The notes below the pieces were generated by a model, which saw only the letters and a program-made list of their open reading frames with translations, was not told the origin of the DNA and did no database searches. From UBA2942 sp045127535 (lineage in GTDB: Bacteria > Bacillota > Clostridia > Lachnospirales > Lachnospiraceae): 64,000 bases of DNA. The translations under genes and the position numbers were made by a program. Positions 7,372-16,671 of this stretch are shown here, in pieces; positions within the stretch are counted from its first letter, which is position 1; each line of letters opens with the position of its first letter. The stretch covers positions 1 to 64,000 of the forward strand of contig JBGVQN010000053.1 of assembly GCA_045127535.1 (NCBI GenBank), written 5' to 3'.

Positions 7372-10300
7372 GTGACCCTGCAAAAGAAGATTTTTACCAG
7401 GATGTGTCTGAATAACTGGGGCGGCATCAGCCACCAGATCCTGCAGTTCCATGAATATGTCAATCTATTCAGTGGAAAGAGCGGTTCTGGAAAATCCACA
7501 GTCATGGATGCCATCCAGGTCATTTTATATGGAAGCTTGTCCTCCACCTTTTTAAATAAAGCAGCAGATGATGCCAAAAACCGCCGAAGCGTACTCAGCT
7601 ATCTCCGTGGAGAGCAAAAAGACGGAACAGCCAACCGTGGCGGCATGGATTTTTGCTCCCTCATTGCCCTGGAAATAGAAGACAAAGGCACCCATGTAAT
7701 CAACTGCGTAGGTGTGGCCTTTGAAGTCCACAAAGGGGATTCTGAGATCAAAAAGTATCACTATTTCAGCCATTCCGGCAGGATACCGGAGGGCGGTTAT
7801 CTGACTGCTGATGGACTGCCCTATGATTACAAGGCACTGAAAAAGCTGATCGAGGAACGCACTGTATCACCGGACAACCGGGGCAGAGCAGAAGTCAACC
7901 GCATCTATCCATCCAGAGAAGCTTACTTAAACACTTTATATGATGCCATCCTAGGATACATTGACGGCCCACGTTTCATTACCATGGAAAAAAGCGCCAT
8001 TGCATTAAAAATGTCCAATGGTACCGGTCAGTTCATCCGTGATTATATGTTCCCCAAAAGCACTGGTGAGACCATTGAAAAAATCAGTGAGCAGTTGGGG
8101 GCATATCGTGACATCAAGGAAAAGATTGCAGATCTGAAGCAGCGCATTGATTACTTGACACAAGTGCGTCAGGAGGGTCAGGCATTGCTGCAGACAGAAA
8201 CAGAAAGCATGCGCAGGGAAGCACTGCTGCGTACAGTGGACATTACAGACCTGCAGCATCAGATCACCAGAAAAACCGCAGAACAGCAGCTGGTGCAGGA
8301 GACACTGGAAGCATTAAAGGCACAGCAGCAGATCTTAGAGCAGACCCGCAGGGACAACAATGAAAAGCTGGTACAGGCCAGAGCAGATCTCCAGGCCAGC
8401 GATTTAGGCAGCAAGGAAGCCTACCTGAATGAATTAAAGGAGCACTGCCGTCTGTTGGCTGCCAATGTAGAGCAGTGGCGGCATATGATACAGGGGCTGC
8501 GGCGCTGGGAAGAGGATGAGGTGATCACTGATTATATCAGCAACCCTCTCTTAAACCGTATTGCAGAGTTTTGCAGGGGGCAGGTGACCATAGAGCAGTG
8601 CCAGGAGCTGCGCAGCCGCATTGAAAAGGAAAAGGAAGAAGTAGAAGCTGCATACGAGGACTATTTAGCAGAAAAAAGAGCAGCAGAGCAGACCCTCAAG
8701 GAAAAGCAAAAGCTGATCGATGATATCAAAAACAATCGAAAGTCCTACCGCCCGGTGTTGACAGAAGCCAAAAATATACTGTCCAGAAAGCTCAGTGACC
8801 GGTACGGCAAGCCTGTCAAAGTACACATTTTGGCAGACCTGTTTGATATTCGGGAAGAAGAATGGAAGAATGCCATAGAAGGACGGCTGGCACGGCTGAA
8901 ATGCTCTCTGATTACAGAGCCTGCCTATGCCCATGATGCAGCAGTGATCCTGCGGGATCTGAAGCAGTTTGAGGAAGTGGATCTGATCCATTCAGATGCC
9001 ATTGTAAAAAGCAAGCCTGCAGCAGCAGAGCATTCTTTGTATGAAGCAGTGACAGCCAGGGAAGCGTATGTGGATGCCTGTCTGAAACGTTACCTGGGAC
9101 ATATCATCAAGTGCCGCTCAGTCGAGGAATTAGAGCAGGTAAAAGACGGTGTGACACCGGACTGTTATTCCTACAGCAATTTTATTTTCCGGCATTTAAA
9201 GAAAAAGGATTATACAGATTTTGCCTGTATCGGAAGCAAGGTCTCCAAGGCAAAGCTGAATGAATATGAATTAGAGGCAGCCAGACTGCAGGAGGAGTGC
9301 AGACAGCTGCAGCATATGACAGACCGTTTAAAGGCAGTCCATGGATTTGAATGTCTGAATCAGGATCCGGAATATATTGCCGGGCTGTCCAGAGCAGATG
9401 AAAGCCTGGATCGTGCCAATGAGGAACGGCAGACATTGGAGCAGGAGATCCAGGTGCTGCGTCAGGGTGAGTATCGGATCCTGGAAGAACGTGTGAAACA
9501 CTTGCAGGCAGTCTGCCAGGAGTGTGACCGGGAATGTACCCAGATGCAGGAGGACATCCTGCGGCAAAACAGTACCTTGCTTACATTGGAAAGCGACCTG
9601 CGTACCAGACGGGAGTGGCTTGCAGAGAGGGAGGCCGGCTTTATCCCCAATGCAGAGCTGACTGCAGAGGCAGAAGCCTTGCTGCAGCGCAAGGGTGCAA
9701 GAGCTGTCAAGGAAGAACACACACAGCTGATCACCCGTTTGAAAGACCAGGAGCAGAGCCAAAAAGAGCAGCTGCAGCGGGCAAGGCTTGCATATATCAA
9801 GGCATATCCAAACTGCGGCTTTGAGGGGACAGAAAAGTCCAATGAGGCTTATGAGCGCAAGCTGCAGGAGTATTTGGACGATTATGAGCCAAAGTATCAG
9901 AGTGAGTTTGAAAAACAGTATGATTTGATCTATGAGAGTCTGCGGGAAAATGTCATAGCTACGATCCATGGAGACATCAAAGCAGCCAGACGACATGCAG
10001 CTGACATCAATCGCCTGCTGCGTGAGACCACCTTCTCTGACAGTACGTATCAGATCAAAATCGAGCCTGCCAAGAATGAGAACGGCCAGTTCTACGAAAT
10101 GCTTATGGCAGAGGAATTAGACAGCAAGAATTTAAACAACGGCGGCTATGACGGTCAGCTGAGTCTGGGAGAGGATACCTTTTATCAGAAATACGAGCAG
10201 AAGATCAAGCTCCTGACAGAAAAATTCATGCCGGTACGGGATGGCGACATCCAGCGCATTGAGCAGAAGCGTCAGGAAATGGAGCAGTATGCAGATTACC

Positions 10301-10791
10301 GCAACTACCTGTCTTTCAGCATGTATGAGCAGGTGACAGATGAAAGCGACAGAGTGATCCGTGAAAACTTTGTAGACGATATGGCCGGCAGAGATTCCGG
10401 CGGTGAGGGACAGAATCCAAAATACGTAGCGTTGCTTGCAGGCTTTGCAATGCTTTACATGCAGCAGGGCAAGCGGGACTCCAAGATCCGTCTGGTGCTG
10501 CTTGACGAAGCATTTTCCAAGATGGATCAGGAGCGAAGCGCAGTGTGTCTGACCTATGCCAGAAAGATGAATCTGCAGCTCATTGTCTGCGTGCCGGATG
10601 AGCGATTGCAGTCCCTGATCCGGAATGTAGACTGTGTGTACGGATTCCGCAGACAGCAGAATCATATCTCCATGATGCATATTGACAAAGGGGCGTATTT
10701 GAGCCTGATGGAGGGCAGAGATGAAGCAGAAACAAACGAAGCAGAAAACGTCAGTAGAGCAGATGACTTTGAGACTATGGCAGATTCGTAA
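7372..10791 (+). CDS. jetC: JetC/MksB-like SMC ATPase
   Basis: A 1139-residue SMC-family ATPase. The head is split as in all SMC proteins: Walker A GKSGSGKST at 35-43, then about 900 residues with two long charged coiled-coil arms and a hinge region, then the signature SGGEGQ near 1009 and Walker B RLVLLDEAFSKMD near 1038-1050. The NNWGGISHQILQFHEYVNLF start is typical of the COG4913/JetC group. The start is GTG at 7372, served by AAAGGAG at 7357-7363. With the JetA- and JetB-like subunits it should form a DNA-translocating ring in the cytoplasm. No JetD (Toprim-type nuclease) gene follows; the next gene is an unrelated secreted protein 165 bp on. Confidence 0.85.
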   Translation: MTLQKKIFTRMCLNNWGGISHQILQFHEYVNLFSGKSGSGKSTVMDAIQVILYGSLSSTFLNKAADDAKNRRSVLSYLRGEQKDGTANRGGMDFCSLIALEIEDKGTHVINCVGVAFEVHKGDSEIKKYHYFSHSGRIPEGGYLTADGLPYDYKALKKLIEERTVSPDNRGRAEVNRIYPSREAYLNTLYDAILGYIDGPRFITMEKSAIALKMSNGTGQFIRDYMFPKSTGETIEKISEQLGAYRDIKEKIADLKQRIDYLTQVRQEGQALLQTETESMRREALLRTVDITDLQHQITRKTAEQQLVQETLEALKAQQQILEQTRRDNNEKLVQARADLQASDLGSKEAYLNELKEHCRLLAANVEQWRHMIQGLRRWEEDEVITDYISNPLLNRIAEFCRGQVTIEQCQELRSRIEKEKEEVEAAYEDYLAEKRAAEQTLKEKQKLIDDIKNNRKSYRPVLTEAKNILSRKLSDRYGKPVKVHILADLFDIREEEWKNAIEGRLARLKCSLITEPAYAHDAAVILRDLKQFEEVDLIHSDAIVKSKPAAAEHSLYEAVTAREAYVDACLKRYLGHIIKCRSVEELEQVKDGVTPDCYSYSNFIFRHLKKKDYTDFACIGSKVSKAKLNEYELEAARLQEECRQLQHMTDRLKAVHGFECLNQDPEYIAGLSRADESLDRANEERQTLEQEIQVLRQGEYRILEERVKHLQAVCQECDRECTQMQEDILRQNSTLLTLESDLRTRREWLAEREAGFIPNAELTAEAEALLQRKGARAVKEEHTQLITRLKDQEQSQKEQLQRARLAYIKAYPNCGFEGTEKSNEAYERKLQEYLDDYEPKYQSEFEKQYDLIYESLRENVIATIHGDIKAARRHAADINRLLRETTFSDSTYQIKIEPAKNENGQFYEMLMAEELDSKNLNNGGYDGQLSLGEDTFYQKYEQKIKLLTEKFMPVRDGDIQRIEQKRQEMEQYADYRNYLSFSMYEQVTDESDRVIRENFVDDMAGRDSGGEGQNPKYVALLAGFAMLYMQQGKRDSKIRLVLLDEAFSKMDQERSAVCLTYARKMNLQLIVCVPDERLQSLIRNVDCVYGFRRQQNHISMMHIDKGAYLSLMEGRDEAETNEAENVSRADDFETMADS

Positions 10792-10955
10792 TGTAAGTGT
10801 AAAAAATGCACAAATTGTGTCCATTTTGTGTGGTATTTTAGTCACATTTATGGTAAGATGAGACAAGAAGACAGCAGATCACAGAGAGGCTTGCCAGACT
10901 CGGATGTGATGTGCAGAATGGCTTAGTATATTGAAAGAAAAGGAGGGGTTCACAC

Positions 10956-13670
10956 ATGAAGTGGAACGCATGTTTGCGCAGAGGAACTGCAATGGTTATG
11001 AGCGTCTTGATTTTGGTTACGGCTTCATCAGACGCGCTGGCGGGAGGAGATGCATTAGTGCCTTCTTACACGTATGCTTCCGAAGATGAGGAATATATCT
11101 TTGAAAAGCTTTCTCATCCGGATAAGGCGCCCCAGACTGCGGATGGTATCGTGGATTATGTAGGAGCAGGAATCGTATCCGCAGAGGATCAGGGACAGGG
11201 AGACAGAGGACAGAATTATGCATGGTCGGCCGTTTCTTATGTAGACAGTGAGGGTGAGGAATGGGTTTATGTAGGTACCTGCTACAACGCCATGGGAAAT
11301 ACATTGACCCTGATGGATTCCGCATTGGGAAATAGCTTTGACGCGGACGTTATGGAAGCAGGTCTCAACGCCCTGTTCAATGGTACCTTTTTTACTTCCC
11401 AGGAGGATGGGGGGACGTCAAAAGGCGTTCTTGTAAAGGTGAATGTGAATACGGGCGAAGTAAAGCTGCTGATGTCTGCGGGCAGTACCGGCCAGGGAGT
11501 ATTGTTCAGAAACGCGATCCAGTATGATGGAAAACTGTATTTTTGCGGCAGCGTGGCGCAAAGCGGCGGTGTCGGGGCGCTGCCTAGTATCTGGGAAGTA
11601 GACCCGGAAAACGGGGATGCCGTTCAGTGCGTTCATTGCGGACTAAACAATATGGCAGAGTATGTGCAGGCATATCGTGCAGGGATCTGTACCGGTATTC
11701 GAGGTATGACGGAATTTAGAGATCAGTTGGTAATTAGCTGTGTAGGAGTGGAAGGGCCATATATTTCTATCAGCGCAGACCCATCTTCCGGAGAGTTTAC
11801 AGAAATCGCGGATTTAGAGGATTTATTTGGTTATCCCGCATATCATTATAGCGACAGTATCTTTGGCGGATCTATCTGGGAAATCGTTCCTTACAATGGA
11901 AGCTTGTATGTGGCATTGTGTACCGGGACGCCGGACAATAAGCCGAGCGAATATTCCATGCAGTCCTTTGCCATTGTTCGGGGAGACTGTAATGGCGACC
12001 CGAGCGATCCAGAAAGCTGGACATGGACCAGTATAGTAGGCGACCAGGAGCGCGACGGCGCAAAATATACATTCGGCATTGATCCGGAACGTACCCGGGC
12101 AGGCGCCTGCAATCTGGTAGTATATGACGATTACCTCTACATTGGAGAATACAACGATGCGGAAATCGCACTGGAAGATGTTATTTTTAAAAAGGATTTC
12201 CGCTTTATCGCAGAAAATCTGAGCCAGTCAGTCAGTCTGTACCGTATGGATCAGAATGAGAATATTGAACTGGTTATGGGAGATGCGACAGAGATGTTCC
12301 CAGAAGGGGGCATATCCGGCCTGTCCTCTGGTTTCGGAGGAAACCGGGAAAATCAGTACATCTGGCAGATGCAGGAATACCAGGGAAAATTGTATGTAGG
12401 TACTTTCGATAACAGCAGCCTGTTAGAACCCCTTGGCCAGTTTACCAACGGGGACCTGTTAGAAATGACGCCCGAAGAGTGGAAGAGCCAGATCAACTAT
12501 CTGAAAGTGCTGGTTCAGGTGCTGATTGAGAAGAATTACCCGGCGGAAAGCGAACCGGAGACACCTGTAGAGGAGAGCGCAGAGACACCAGAGACATCTG
12601 CGGAGGAGAGCAGTGAAGCACCGGAAACATCTGTAGAGGAAAGCGCAGAGACACCGGAGACATCTGCAGAGGAGAGCAGTGAAGCACCGGAGGCTTCTTC
12701 AGAAGAAAGCAGTGAGGAAATGGAGACTTCTCTAGAAGACAGCATGCAGGAGCAGGAACCGTCTGCTGGGGAGAGTTTCTATGAAGAGGATAGTGTAGAA
12801 GAGTCAGGGATGGTTCAGGATGAAATCATGGATCCGCAGGAAGAGGCTCGGCAGCAGATTATGGATGCGGTAGAAGCTGTAGCGGCACAGGAACCGGCAG
12901 TCATGGCGGTGGACGGCACGGTGACGGTATTTACCCTCAGTGAAGAACAGTTAGACGCCATGGAGCAGGAGCTTTTAACAGGTGTAATCCAGGCAGATTC
13001 TTTGGAGGAATCTTTTGCGGAAGATTTGATGGAACTAAATTATTATCTGGATACATACACATCCATGCTGGATGAGAGTGTGACCGAAGAGTTTGCGGAG
13101 GCTTATGAGGCATTATACCAGTCCTATGAAGAATTAAAAACCCGTTTGCCAGAGAAGCTTATGGAATACTATCAGAATCTGCTGCAGAATGAAACAGTTG
13201 TAAACCTGCGCAGCTTGATTCAATGCATGAAAATACTCAGCACAGCAGAGAGAGGTTTTGACTTATATGTCAGTGAAGACGGGGTGAATTTCGCTACTGT
13301 AACTACAGATGGCTTCGGAGATCCGTATAATCATGGGCTGCGCGTATTCGCTACCACGCCAAACTGGATGGTTGTCGGCACGGCCAACCCGTTTTTTGGG
13401 ACACAGTTATGGAGAATGGCAGGGGATGACACCGTAGATCCTGATGACCCGCAAAACCCGACAGGTCCGTCAGACCCGCAAGACCCGACAGATCCGACAG
13501 ATCCGCAGGACCCCACAGATCCGCAAGACCCGGTAGACCCCATTACTCCGGAGACGGCGCCTGGAACAGGTGATGCAGGTCATGCAGCCGGATGGTGCGC
13601 AGTATTTTTTGTATCCGGCGGTTGCATGGGCGGCTGCATTTACCGTCGCAAGCGGACATTTGGGAAGTAA
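10956..13670 (+). CDS. Secreted repeat protein with C-terminal anchor
   Basis: A 904-residue exported protein. An N-terminal signal peptide (basic MKWNACLRRG, hydrophobic MVMSVLILVTA, then a small-residue site near ALAGG) precedes a domain of about 500 residues with recurrent strand patterns (VYVGTCYN, LYFCGSV, LYVALCTG, LYIGEY, LYVGTF) that suggest a beta-propeller-like fold. Residues 530-620 are Glu/Ser/Thr-rich, including a 22-residue tandem repeat. A helical segment follows, then a Pro-Asp repeat linker (QDPTDPTDPQDPTD), then PGTGD at about 869, a hydrophobic stretch with three Cys and RRKR: the layout of a sortase signal, with PGTG in place of LPxTG. AAAGGAGGGG precedes the ATG. I do not recognise the family. 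Confidence 0.72.
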   Translation: MKWNACLRRGTAMVMSVLILVTASSDALAGGDALVPSYTYASEDEEYIFEKLSHPDKAPQTADGIVDYVGAGIVSAEDQGQGDRGQNYAWSAVSYVDSEGEEWVYVGTCYNAMGNTLTLMDSALGNSFDADVMEAGLNALFNGTFFTSQEDGGTSKGVLVKVNVNTGEVKLLMSAGSTGQGVLFRNAIQYDGKLYFCGSVAQSGGVGALPSIWEVDPENGDAVQCVHCGLNNMAEYVQAYRAGICTGIRGMTEFRDQLVISCVGVEGPYISISADPSSGEFTEIADLEDLFGYPAYHYSDSIFGGSIWEIVPYNGSLYVALCTGTPDNKPSEYSMQSFAIVRGDCNGDPSDPESWTWTSIVGDQERDGAKYTFGIDPERTRAGACNLVVYDDYLYIGEYNDAEIALEDVIFKKDFRFIAENLSQSVSLYRMDQNENIELVMGDATEMFPEGGISGLSSGFGGNRENQYIWQMQEYQGKLYVGTFDNSSLLEPLGQFTNGDLLEMTPEEWKSQINYLKVLVQVLIEKNYPAESEPETPVEESAETPETSAEESSEAPETSVEESAETPETSAEESSEAPEASSEESSEEMETSLEDSMQEQEPSAGESFYEEDSVEESGMVQDEIMDPQEEARQQIMDAVEAVAAQEPAVMAVDGTVTVFTLSEEQLDAMEQELLTGVIQADSLEESFAEDLMELNYYLDTYTSMLDESVTEEFAEAYEALYQSYEELKTRLPEKLMEYYQNLLQNETVVNLRSLIQCMKILSTAERGFDLYVSEDGVNFATVTTDGFGDPYNHGLRVFATTPNWMVVGTANPFFGTQLWRMAGDDTVDPDDPQNPTGPSDPQDPTDPTDPQDPTDPQDPVDPITPETAPGTGDAGHAAGWCAVFFVSGGCMGGCIYRRKRTFGK
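12567..12698 (+). repeat. 66-bp tandem repeat inside the secreted protein gene
   Basis: Two nearly identical 66-bp units begin at 12567 and 12633. Each encodes 22 residues of the type VEESAETPETS followed by AEESSEAPETS. A third, degenerate unit continues to about 12740. The unit is itself made of two 11-residue halves. The tract probably forms an extended, negatively charged spacer and may vary in copy number between strains. Confidence 0.9.
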
Positions 13671-13775
13671 ACAGACAAATACAGGAAAGCCCGTGATTGT
13701 TTTTTTGAAACAGGAAGCCCACTGGCTTTCGTGCAATGGGTAGTTCACTGAATGAAGAAAATTGTATGATAATAG

Positions 13776-13831
13776 GAAAAGCTGTTGTAAAAGGAGATAG
13801 GATATCTGCTATTGCAACAGCTTTCTTTTTA
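13776..13831 (+). terminator. Intrinsic terminator after the secreted protein gene
   Basis: GAAAAGCTGTTG pairs with CAACAGCTTTC across a 25-nt loop and is followed by TTTTT. It lies about 105 bp after the stop at 13670. The rest of the gap to 14079 (about 250 bp) is AT-rich; I see only a weak promoter candidate (TTGAGA near 13929, AATAAT near 13951) that could start the V-ATPase operon. Confidence 0.65.
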
Positions 13832-14078
13832 ACCGTGCGAATGCTGCATGTAATCAAGTGGATGAATTGGGATTGTCTTTTCCAGGTCACAAAATGTGTT
13901 GTACGTTTCTGCGTATGATGATGAAAAATTGAGAAATAGTGCTAACTCATAATAATCTTTTTCCGTTCAAATCATTTATTGCTTCAACAATGGATATTTT
14001 TTTCAAGATTGCACACACTGTATCCAGAGCCTGAATCATACATTTTACACTGTACAGGCAGTGACAGGAGGTCCGGCA

Positions 14079-14414
14079 ATGATGTCAGATACGGTACAAT
14101 CCATTATGCAGGCAGAAAACCAGGCAAAAAAAACGGTTGAAGCTGCAGAAAGCCAGGCAGAAAAAACAAAAGCCCAGGCTTTGCAGCAGGCAGCAGACCA
14201 GAAACACCAGATCAAACTGGAAACCCAGGAGAAAATCTGCCAGATGGAGCAGTCTGCTGCAAAATGGCGCCAATCCCTGCTGCAGACCTACAGACAGCAG
14301 GCAGAAGATCATTTAAAAACACTGCGCCAGCAGGCAGAAGCAAAAAGAATGCAGGCGGTAGAAATGATCATTCAGGAACTATTAAAAGAAGGCAGAAGCG
14401 AAAGGCAATTGTAA
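14079..14414 (+). CDS. ntpF: V-type ATPase peripheral stalk subunit (G/H-like, NtpF equivalent)
   Basis: A 111-residue, almost entirely helical and charged protein (MMSDTVQSIMQAENQAKKTV, then repeated Ala/Gln/Lys/Glu heptads), as expected for the peripheral stalk subunit that dimerises with subunit E. It is first in the operon, the position of ntpF in Enterococcus hirae. AGGAGG at 14066-14071, 7 nt before the ATG at 14079, decides the start; the frame is open from 14061. Its last codons, stop included (AGGCAATTGTAA), are the end of a hairpin-element fragment, so the present C-terminus was formed by that element. Confidence 0.8.
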   Translation: MMSDTVQSIMQAENQAKKTVEAAESQAEKTKAQALQQAADQKHQIKLETQEKICQMEQSAAKWRQSLLQTYRQQAEDHLKTLRQQAEAKRMQAVEMIIQELLKEGRSERQL

Positions 14415-14475
14415 TACCGGACGCTTTCAGCGGTATCTGTCAAAGCTGATATTGGATGCAGTTGTGCAAATATCT
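14403..14475 (+). repeat. Hairpin element, internally deleted copy I
   Basis: About 73 bp made only of the two ends of subfamily 1: AGGCAATTGTAATACCGGAC then GCTTT, and AAAGCTGATATTGGATGCAG then TTGTGCAAAT. These correspond to the left and right ends of copy A with the whole core, inner arms and loop missing. It overlaps the last four codons of the preceding gene. Confidence 0.7.
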
Positions 14476-14610
14476 AAAATCAAAGTATCAGAAAGACGAT
14501 ATACTAATTATACGAACTGTTTTATTGGCCTAAACAGCAAAATGGATAGAGCTCTGACTGGCTGTTAAGGATATGAACCATAAATAAATTGCAGTGGGAA
14601 GGAGGATATT

Positions 14611-16605
14611 ATGTCAGTTGTAAAGATGTGCAAGATACAGCTGTGTGGATGGAAACAACAGCGTAAGCAGGTCATTGAAATCATCCAGCACTTAGGGATC
14701 CTGGAACTGACAGAGGAACCGCCACAGGCAGGCATGAAGCGTATGGATACAGAGTCTGTTTCCAGGCAGCTGTGGGAACAGGTCAGAAAGGCAGAGCAAG
14801 CCATTGCAGTTTTGCAGGAAGCGGCAGCTGCCCAGGCACCGTCAGAAAGAATGACAGGAAAAAGCAGCCAGCAGGCATCTGAGGAACCATACTCCACAAA
14901 GCCTCCGGATCTGGAGGAGATGCCGGGGCTGATCTATCGGATCCTGCAAAACCGGGAAGACTACAAAAAGACCCTTGGGGCGCTTGGCAGTCTGGAAAAG
15001 CAGGAGGCAGAGCTTGCAAGATGGCAGGCACTGACCTGTCCCATGGGACTGCAGGAGACTGAGCAGACCAGGATATGGTTTGGAATATTTCCGGGGCTTT
15101 ATACAAAAGAAATGGCAGAAGAAATCCTTACACAGGGCATAGACACTGCTGTGCCGGCACAGGTGCATATCATTTCTGCAGACAAATACCAGACCTGCAT
15201 TGGGGTAGTGAGCCACAAGTCTGTGGCACAACAGGTCTATGACCTGCTGCATGCCCACCATATGACGGATGCTCCCGATCTGACGGAGCAGATCCCAAAA
15301 GACGCTGCTGCTGCCTGTCAGGAAGCCCAAAGACAGCACCGCCGCCATCTGCAGCTGCTGACAGGTGAATTGACTGCCCTTGGTGACTGTATACAGGAGC
15401 TGGAGTCCTATGCAGATGCATCCAGAGCCAGGGCAGTGAAATATGATGCCTTAAAGGAGCTGAATCAATCAGAATACTGCTTTTTTCTGCAGGGCTATCT
15501 GCCTGAGGCACGCTCAGAGCAGTTGGCGCAGGCCTTGGCAGACTATACAGTACAGATAGAGACCATTCCTTTGGCAGAAAATGAAGAACTGCCCATACTC
15601 CTGCAGAACAATACTGCTGCAGAGCCCTTAGAAGGAGTGGTGGCATCCTATGGACTGCCAGGGGAAAAAGAGTTTGACCCCACCGGGATCATGAGCATTT
15701 TTTATTATGTATTTTTCGGCATAATGCTTTCTGACGCAGTATATGGACTGCTGATCAGCCTGACCTGCTTTTTACTGCTGCGCTCTATGGCTGACAAGGA
15801 AAGCGCCTTTGCAAAATCCATTCGGATGTTTTTTTACTGCGGCATCTCCACATTGGTCTGGGGGATCCTGTTTGGCAGCTACTTTGGAGATCTGGCAGTG
15901 CTGTTGTCAGAACGGACAGGCTATGACCTGACCATCCCTCCCCTGTGGTTTGCGCCACTGGACGACCCAATGCGCATGCTGATGTACTCCATGCTTTTTG
16001 GGGTCATACATCTGTTTACCGGGCTGGGCTGCAGCGGCTACCTGCTGTTAAAAGCAGGCAGAGTGGCAGACTTTATTTGTGATGTGGTGCTGTGGTACGT
16101 ACTGCTCTGTGGTCTGCTCCTGCTGTTACTGCCAAGCAGCATCTTCACTGCCATCTCCGGCATCACGCTGGTACTCCCCTCCTGGTTAGTCAGTACAGGC
16201 GGTATCCTGGCAGCCTCAGGAGCCATAGGTCTGCTACTGTTTGCCGGCAGAAATGCAGCAAATGTGGGAGTACGGCTGGCCCTTGGAGGCTATGCACTAT
16301 ACAATCTTACCGGCTGGCTCAGTGATGTCTTGTCCTACTCAAGACTGCTGGCCTTAGGTCTGGCGACCGGTGTCATTGCCTCTGTCATCAATACCATGGC
16401 AGGCATGATGGGCAGCGGTCTGTTAGGAAACATCGGATTTCTCCTGATCTTCCTGATCGGCCACACCTTTAACATTGCAGTAAACCTGCTGGGTGCATAC
16501 GTCCACACCAACCGCCTCCAATATGTAGAATTCTTCGGCAAATTTTACACCGGCGGCGGCAGACCCTTTGCCCCCTTCACAGAACAAAAACAATACAGCA
16601 GATAA
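14611..16605 (+). CDS. ntpI: V-type ATP synthase/ATPase subunit I
   Basis: A 664-residue membrane subunit, the homologue of the eukaryotic a subunit that forms the ion half-channels against the K ring. The first 340 residues are soluble and helical (start SVVKMCKIQLCGWKQQRKQV; glutamine-rich middle). The second half holds about seven membrane segments, starting at GIMSIFYYVFFGIMLSDAVYG, with further hydrophobic helices at 430-600. The conserved segment LTGWLSDVLSYSRLLALGLA contains the essential Arg (YSRLLALGL) that faces the rotor. AAGGAGG lies 6 nt before the ATG. The length is normal. The K subunit follows after 66 bp. Confidence 0.95.
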   Translation: MSVVKMCKIQLCGWKQQRKQVIEIIQHLGILELTEEPPQAGMKRMDTESVSRQLWEQVRKAEQAIAVLQEAAAAQAPSERMTGKSSQQASEEPYSTKPPDLEEMPGLIYRILQNREDYKKTLGALGSLEKQEAELARWQALTCPMGLQETEQTRIWFGIFPGLYTKEMAEEILTQGIDTAVPAQVHIISADKYQTCIGVVSHKSVAQQVYDLLHAHHMTDAPDLTEQIPKDAAAACQEAQRQHRRHLQLLTGELTALGDCIQELESYADASRARAVKYDALKELNQSEYCFFLQGYLPEARSEQLAQALADYTVQIETIPLAENEELPILLQNNTAAEPLEGVVASYGLPGEKEFDPTGIMSIFYYVFFGIMLSDAVYGLLISLTCFLLLRSMADKESAFAKSIRMFFYCGISTLVWGILFGSYFGDLAVLLSERTGYDLTIPPLWFAPLDDPMRMLMYSMLFGVIHLFTGLGCSGYLLLKAGRVADFICDVVLWYVLLCGLLLLLLPSSIFTAISGITLVLPSWLVSTGGILAASGAIGLLLFAGRNAANVGVRLALGGYALYNLTGWLSDVLSYSRLLALGLATGVIASVINTMAGMMGSGLLGNIGFLLIFLIGHTFNIAVNLLGAYVHTNRLQYVEFFGKFYTGGGRPFAPFTEQKQYSR

Positions 16606-16671
16606 CCCCACACAAATACAAACAGAACCTTCAAAAAATAAATTTCACAACCGAAAGAAAGAGGTAAAAAA

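Noticed and set aside
9328..9996. Long antisense ORF inside jetC
   Set aside because: Cys/Leu-rich composition and no ribosome site; a shadow of the coiled-coil coding strand.
10791..10955. Search for a JetD gene after jetC
   Set aside because: Only 164 bp of non-coding sequence lies here and the next gene encodes a secreted protein; neither strand shows a Toprim-type protein nearby.
13840..14060. Gap before the V-ATPase operon examined for an RNA gene
   Set aside because: AT-rich with no stable fold or conserved motif that I can see; only a weak promoter candidate.
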